Below, in pieces: positions 62,501 to 64,000 of a stretch of DNA of 64,000 bases. Where the stretch lies: assembly GCA_963971285.1 (NCBI GenBank), contig OZ020252.1:10081662-10145661 (forward strand). The letters are read 5' to 3'. Source of the DNA: Astropecten irregularis. Lineage: Eukaryota; Echinodermata; Asteroidea; Paxillosida; Astropectinidae. The notes under the pieces are model-generated. The model did not search any database, was not told the DNA's origin, and saw only the letters and a program-made list of their open reading frames with translations. Every line of letters starts with the position of its first letter. Position 1 is the stretch's first letter. Made by a program: the position numbers and the translations under genes.

Positions 62501-63038
62501 CAGTAATCAGGCTATCAACTGCTTTCTACTGTACAACTCAGAAACTTCCCTCTTTGAAGATGGAGAAGCGAAGACGTGATTTTCAAGCCGATTTGTAATG
62601 TCATTGTTGTCATTTGTGGACATTTTTGGCACAAGTGCCAGCCATTTGTGCATGAAATCTTAAATTTACATTTCTACTCTATAGAATTTTCTGGGCATTT
62701 TAAGTTGTAATTGCACAGACAATGAAGCCCAAAATTAAACAAAGGACTGTTCCAGTAACCGGGTCTAACTAGTATCTTAAACCAACTTACTTGGAGTTAG
62801 GAGGGCCTGACTTTTCGATCCTTTAACAGGATCTTTTCAGAGATAATTATAAGAGAAGTCTTAACACCACCATCATTTATTTCTGACTCAATTCTTTTGC
62901 AGATGGGAAGCCCATGCTCCGCCAGGGTGAGACTGGAGACTGGGTGGGAACATTTGATGGTCACAAGGGGGCAGTCTGGGGTGCTACACTGAACCTGGAA
63001 GCAAATAAAGCAGCAACGGGTGCAGCAGACTTCACAGC
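53597..63038 (+). CDS. STRAP: STRAP, exons 1-2 (gene continues past window)
   Basis: STRAP (serine-threonine kinase receptor-associated protein, also UNRIP) is a seven-WD-repeat protein that acts in SMN-complex snRNP assembly and TGF-beta signalling. Exon 1 is 53597-53711 and exon 2 is 62903-63038. Exon 1 encodes [19 protein letters not shown] and GYFLISACK. Exon 2 encodes [18 protein letters not shown], then [12 protein letters not shown] and [10 protein letters not shown], matching the start of vertebrate STRAP almost word for word. The split codon G|AT (Asp) confirms the junction. Donors are AAAG|GTACGA and CAGC|GTAGGT. The ATG has a good context (ACAAGATGGCGG). About 82 of an expected ~330-350 residues are present. 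Intron 1 is 9.2 kb and filled with repeats. Confidence 0.95.
53863..53883. repeat. poly-G run (21 G)
   Basis: An uninterrupted G run in STRAP intron 1 sits exactly where the 723-bp array begins. It may mark a recombination joint or be a length-uncertain assembly spot. Confidence 0.95.
54329..54392 (-). other. outward ATG plus splice donor in left arm of outer element
   Basis: The minus strand reads ATGGCACTGCGCACTATTC..., giving [18 protein letters not shown] and onward, then CTTCG|GTAAGT at 54328/54329, pointing to the element's end. A TGACGTAA-type site lies about 15-20 bp upstream. The mirror copy on the plus strand is at 57831-57894. Confidence 0.5.
54523..56602. mobile_element. nested long-TIR element, 2,080 bp, 9-bp target duplication
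   Basis: The same family as its host. TAGTTGCGATGATCG begins the left arm and the inverse ends the right arm. ATACAGTGT is duplicated at 54514-54522 and 56603-56611, and the corresponding host sequence elsewhere reads GCATACAGTGTGTGAG without insertion. It carries internal sequence parallel to the outer element, in the same direction. Confidence 0.88.
57442..57564 (+). other. possible exon remnant, Cys/His-rich peptide
   Basis: After the acceptor-like ATATATTTTTCAG the frame reads [20 protein letters not shown] and then [17 protein letters not shown] before a stop. The C-x2-C followed by H and C is reminiscent of a small zinc-binding fold, but the match could be chance. The nested element's copy (55889-56010) carries an extra base that breaks the frame. 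I do not recognise the family. Confidence 0.3.
57831..57894 (+). other. outward ATG plus donor in right arm, in phase with STRAP exon 2
   Basis: ATG at 57831 in a good context (GTCGAGATGG) opens 21 codons ([18 protein letters not shown] then DTF) and one extra base before the donor TTCG|GTAAGT at 57894/57895. Phase 1 is also the phase at which STRAP exon 2 is entered. The copy in the nested element (about 56286) has an extra base and a stop. Confidence 0.45.
60384..61236 (+). other. two overlapping unassigned open frames
   Basis: Frames of 141 (60384-60809) and 186 codons (60676-61236) overlap in different phases. The second is basic, with Lys-rich patches such as [12 protein letters not shown] and [10 protein letters not shown]. 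Neither resembles a known family, and both lie in the STRAP intron next to repeats. They could be parts of an unrecognised mobile element or chance open frames. Confidence 0.2.
61940..62045. repeat. GATTCC/GGAATC cluster, inverted relative of array block
   Basis: GATCGCGATTCCGATTCCAA, GGAATCGATTCTCATCGATT and GGAATCGCCCAAGC here are the inverse of the block at 58550-58620, which occurs in every 723-bp unit. The arrangement suggests that the array block and this stretch were once ends of one inverted-repeat element. Confidence 0.55.
62061..62194. mobile_element. fold-back MITE, GGGGCCGRTTTCAC family
   Basis: The arms GGGGCCGATTTCACTAACGC / TTTGCGATCATCGTAAAGCC and their inverse are nearly perfect, with ATCCATCG...CGATGGAT inside. 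A sister is at 46888-47038. It sits in STRAP intron 1. Confidence 0.85.
62795..62846 (-). repeat. retroelement fragment with GAAAAGTC motif
   Basis: The minus strand has CTGAAAAGATCCTGTTAAAG, then GATCGAAAAGTCAGGCCCTC. It is the inverse relative of 38562-38625. The box order again resembles a hammerhead with changed core bases. Confidence 0.4.
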
Positions 63039-63347
63039 GTAGGTTCACCAAGTATTTTTTTACATTATTTTGAAATCCTAGTTATTCTCTAGTAATTCTG
63101 GATGAGCACAGGACATTAGAACCAAGGCATTGCAACTGCATATTGTGGCTACATTTATGTGGCCCAACTTGATCAAAGTCTGAAGAATGTGTTATAAGGA
63201 TTTCATTTTATGCAGAGTTTTGGATTTTGGTAGCAGGGACCAAAATGCCAAGAGGTTCAACTTAAAAAGAAAAGGGAGGTACCCATGTAGTGTGCTTTGT
63301 ATGCATTTGTGGCATCTCATTATCTCTCATCTCTGTAGTTCATTAAC

Positions 63348-63692
63348 TTAAAGGTACAGTACAGGATTGGTTACATACCCAAACAGAAATGTTTGCATAT
63401 AACTTTCAAGGTATGAAGATGGTGCTGGATGTTCCTTAAAATATTTCCACCTGAAATGGTGCATTTATCCAGAAATTAGTAAAACAAAGACCGAAAACAG
63501 TTTTGATCTCGGGGTAAGATTAAAACCATTCTTTGGGTTTTATAAGAAAAATTGAGTCGGTTTTTCACTGTTTTCTCAGATGTCCGATTGAGCTCAAATT
63601 TTCACAGGTTTGTTATTTATGTACATATCGGATCAGATAAAGTGTAAGTGCTGTTCTGTGACCTTTACCAATCATGCATTATACCTTTAAAT
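63348..63692. mobile_element. MITE, AGGTACARTA family, TTAA-flanked
   Basis: The left end is TTAA then AGGTACAGTACAGGATTGG. The right end is CCAATCATGCATTATACCT then TTAA. It shares body blocks (GAAGATGGTG, GAGCTCAAATTTTCACAG) with the AGGTAGYATCATAC elements and with 12930-13090. It lies in STRAP intron 2. Confidence 0.7.
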
Positions 63693-63897
63693 TCTTGTCA
63701 GCATTTCAGTACAGTGGAAGGCTGCTATTACAAACATGGCAGAATGCACAGATATTGTTCGTTATATAGTGGTTGTTCATTATAGTGATTTAAAGAGCCA
63801 TATTGGTATGCATTGTACACAAAACTTGGGAGCCAAGGATAATGTTTGGTAGGCCTATATGGTTGATTAGATATCTATTTTTGTGGTTAATATATTT

Positions 63898-63962
63898 TCA
63901 TCAAATAACCACAAGAGAAACTGACAATTTTTAAGACATTGAAAGGTGAACAAAGAAAAATG
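63898..63962 (-). repeat. SINE tail fragment
   Basis: TCATCAAATAACCACAAGAG followed by AAACTGACAATTTTTAAGAC matches the tail of the tRNA-derived SINE family. The tRNA-like head is not seen before the window ends. Confidence 0.5.
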
Positions 63963-64000
63963 CATTTACTACAACGTGAAGAAACATGCATGTCTGAAAT

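Overview
This is animal nuclear DNA: AT-rich, with GT-AG introns, split genes and a very high density of short inverted-repeat transposons. The retroposon and MITE styles (tRNA-derived SINEs, elements beginning GGGGCCAATTTCATAGAGC, LINE tails) suggest a marine invertebrate deuterostome, most likely an echinoderm such as a sea star. That placement is an inference. A 200-base run of N (24338-24537) shows it is draft assembly.

Three protein-coding loci are recognisable. (1) On the minus strand, 10.3-20.9 kb, a tandem array repeats a galactose-3-O-sulfotransferase (galactosylceramide sulfotransferase-like) terminal exon three times. The two later spacings are exactly 3,873 bp, and two shorter fragments of the same exon lie between the copies. 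(2) On the plus strand, 30.6-48.0 kb, there is a complete LARGE xylosyl/glucuronyltransferase gene. Its 17 coding exons join in phase to 751 residues, with both catalytic DxD motifs present. (3) On the plus strand from 53.6 kb, the first two coding exons of STRAP (a WD-repeat protein) are separated by a 9.2 kb intron; the rest lies beyond the window. LARGE and the sulfotransferases both belong to glycan-building pathways of the Golgi, but nothing here shows that they act together.

Layout: 0-10.3 kb has no recognisable gene; it holds MITEs, SINEs and an 11-bp minisatellite (6.5-7.4 kb). 10.3-20.9 kb is the sulfotransferase array. 21-30.5 kb holds a 480-bp fold-back element, SINEs, the left arm of a long-TIR element running into the gap, an ~85-bp satellite beside the gap, and two further TIR elements. 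30.5-48 kb is LARGE, its introns filled with MITEs, two LINE fragments and hammerhead-like motifs. 48.1-48.8 kb is a 58-bp minisatellite just past the LARGE stop. 48.8-53.6 kb is repeat-rich intergenic DNA. 53.6-64 kb is STRAP, whose intron 1 carries a 723-bp tandem array interrupted by a 4.07 kb long-TIR element, itself interrupted by a 2.08 kb relative.

The most notable observation is in STRAP intron 1. The arms of the long-TIR family each contain a start codon plus splice donor pointing outward. On the plus strand one of these would splice in phase with STRAP exon 2. The other leading points are the possibility that the sulfotransferase copies are alternative terminal exons of one gene, and several hammerhead-ribozyme-like motifs.
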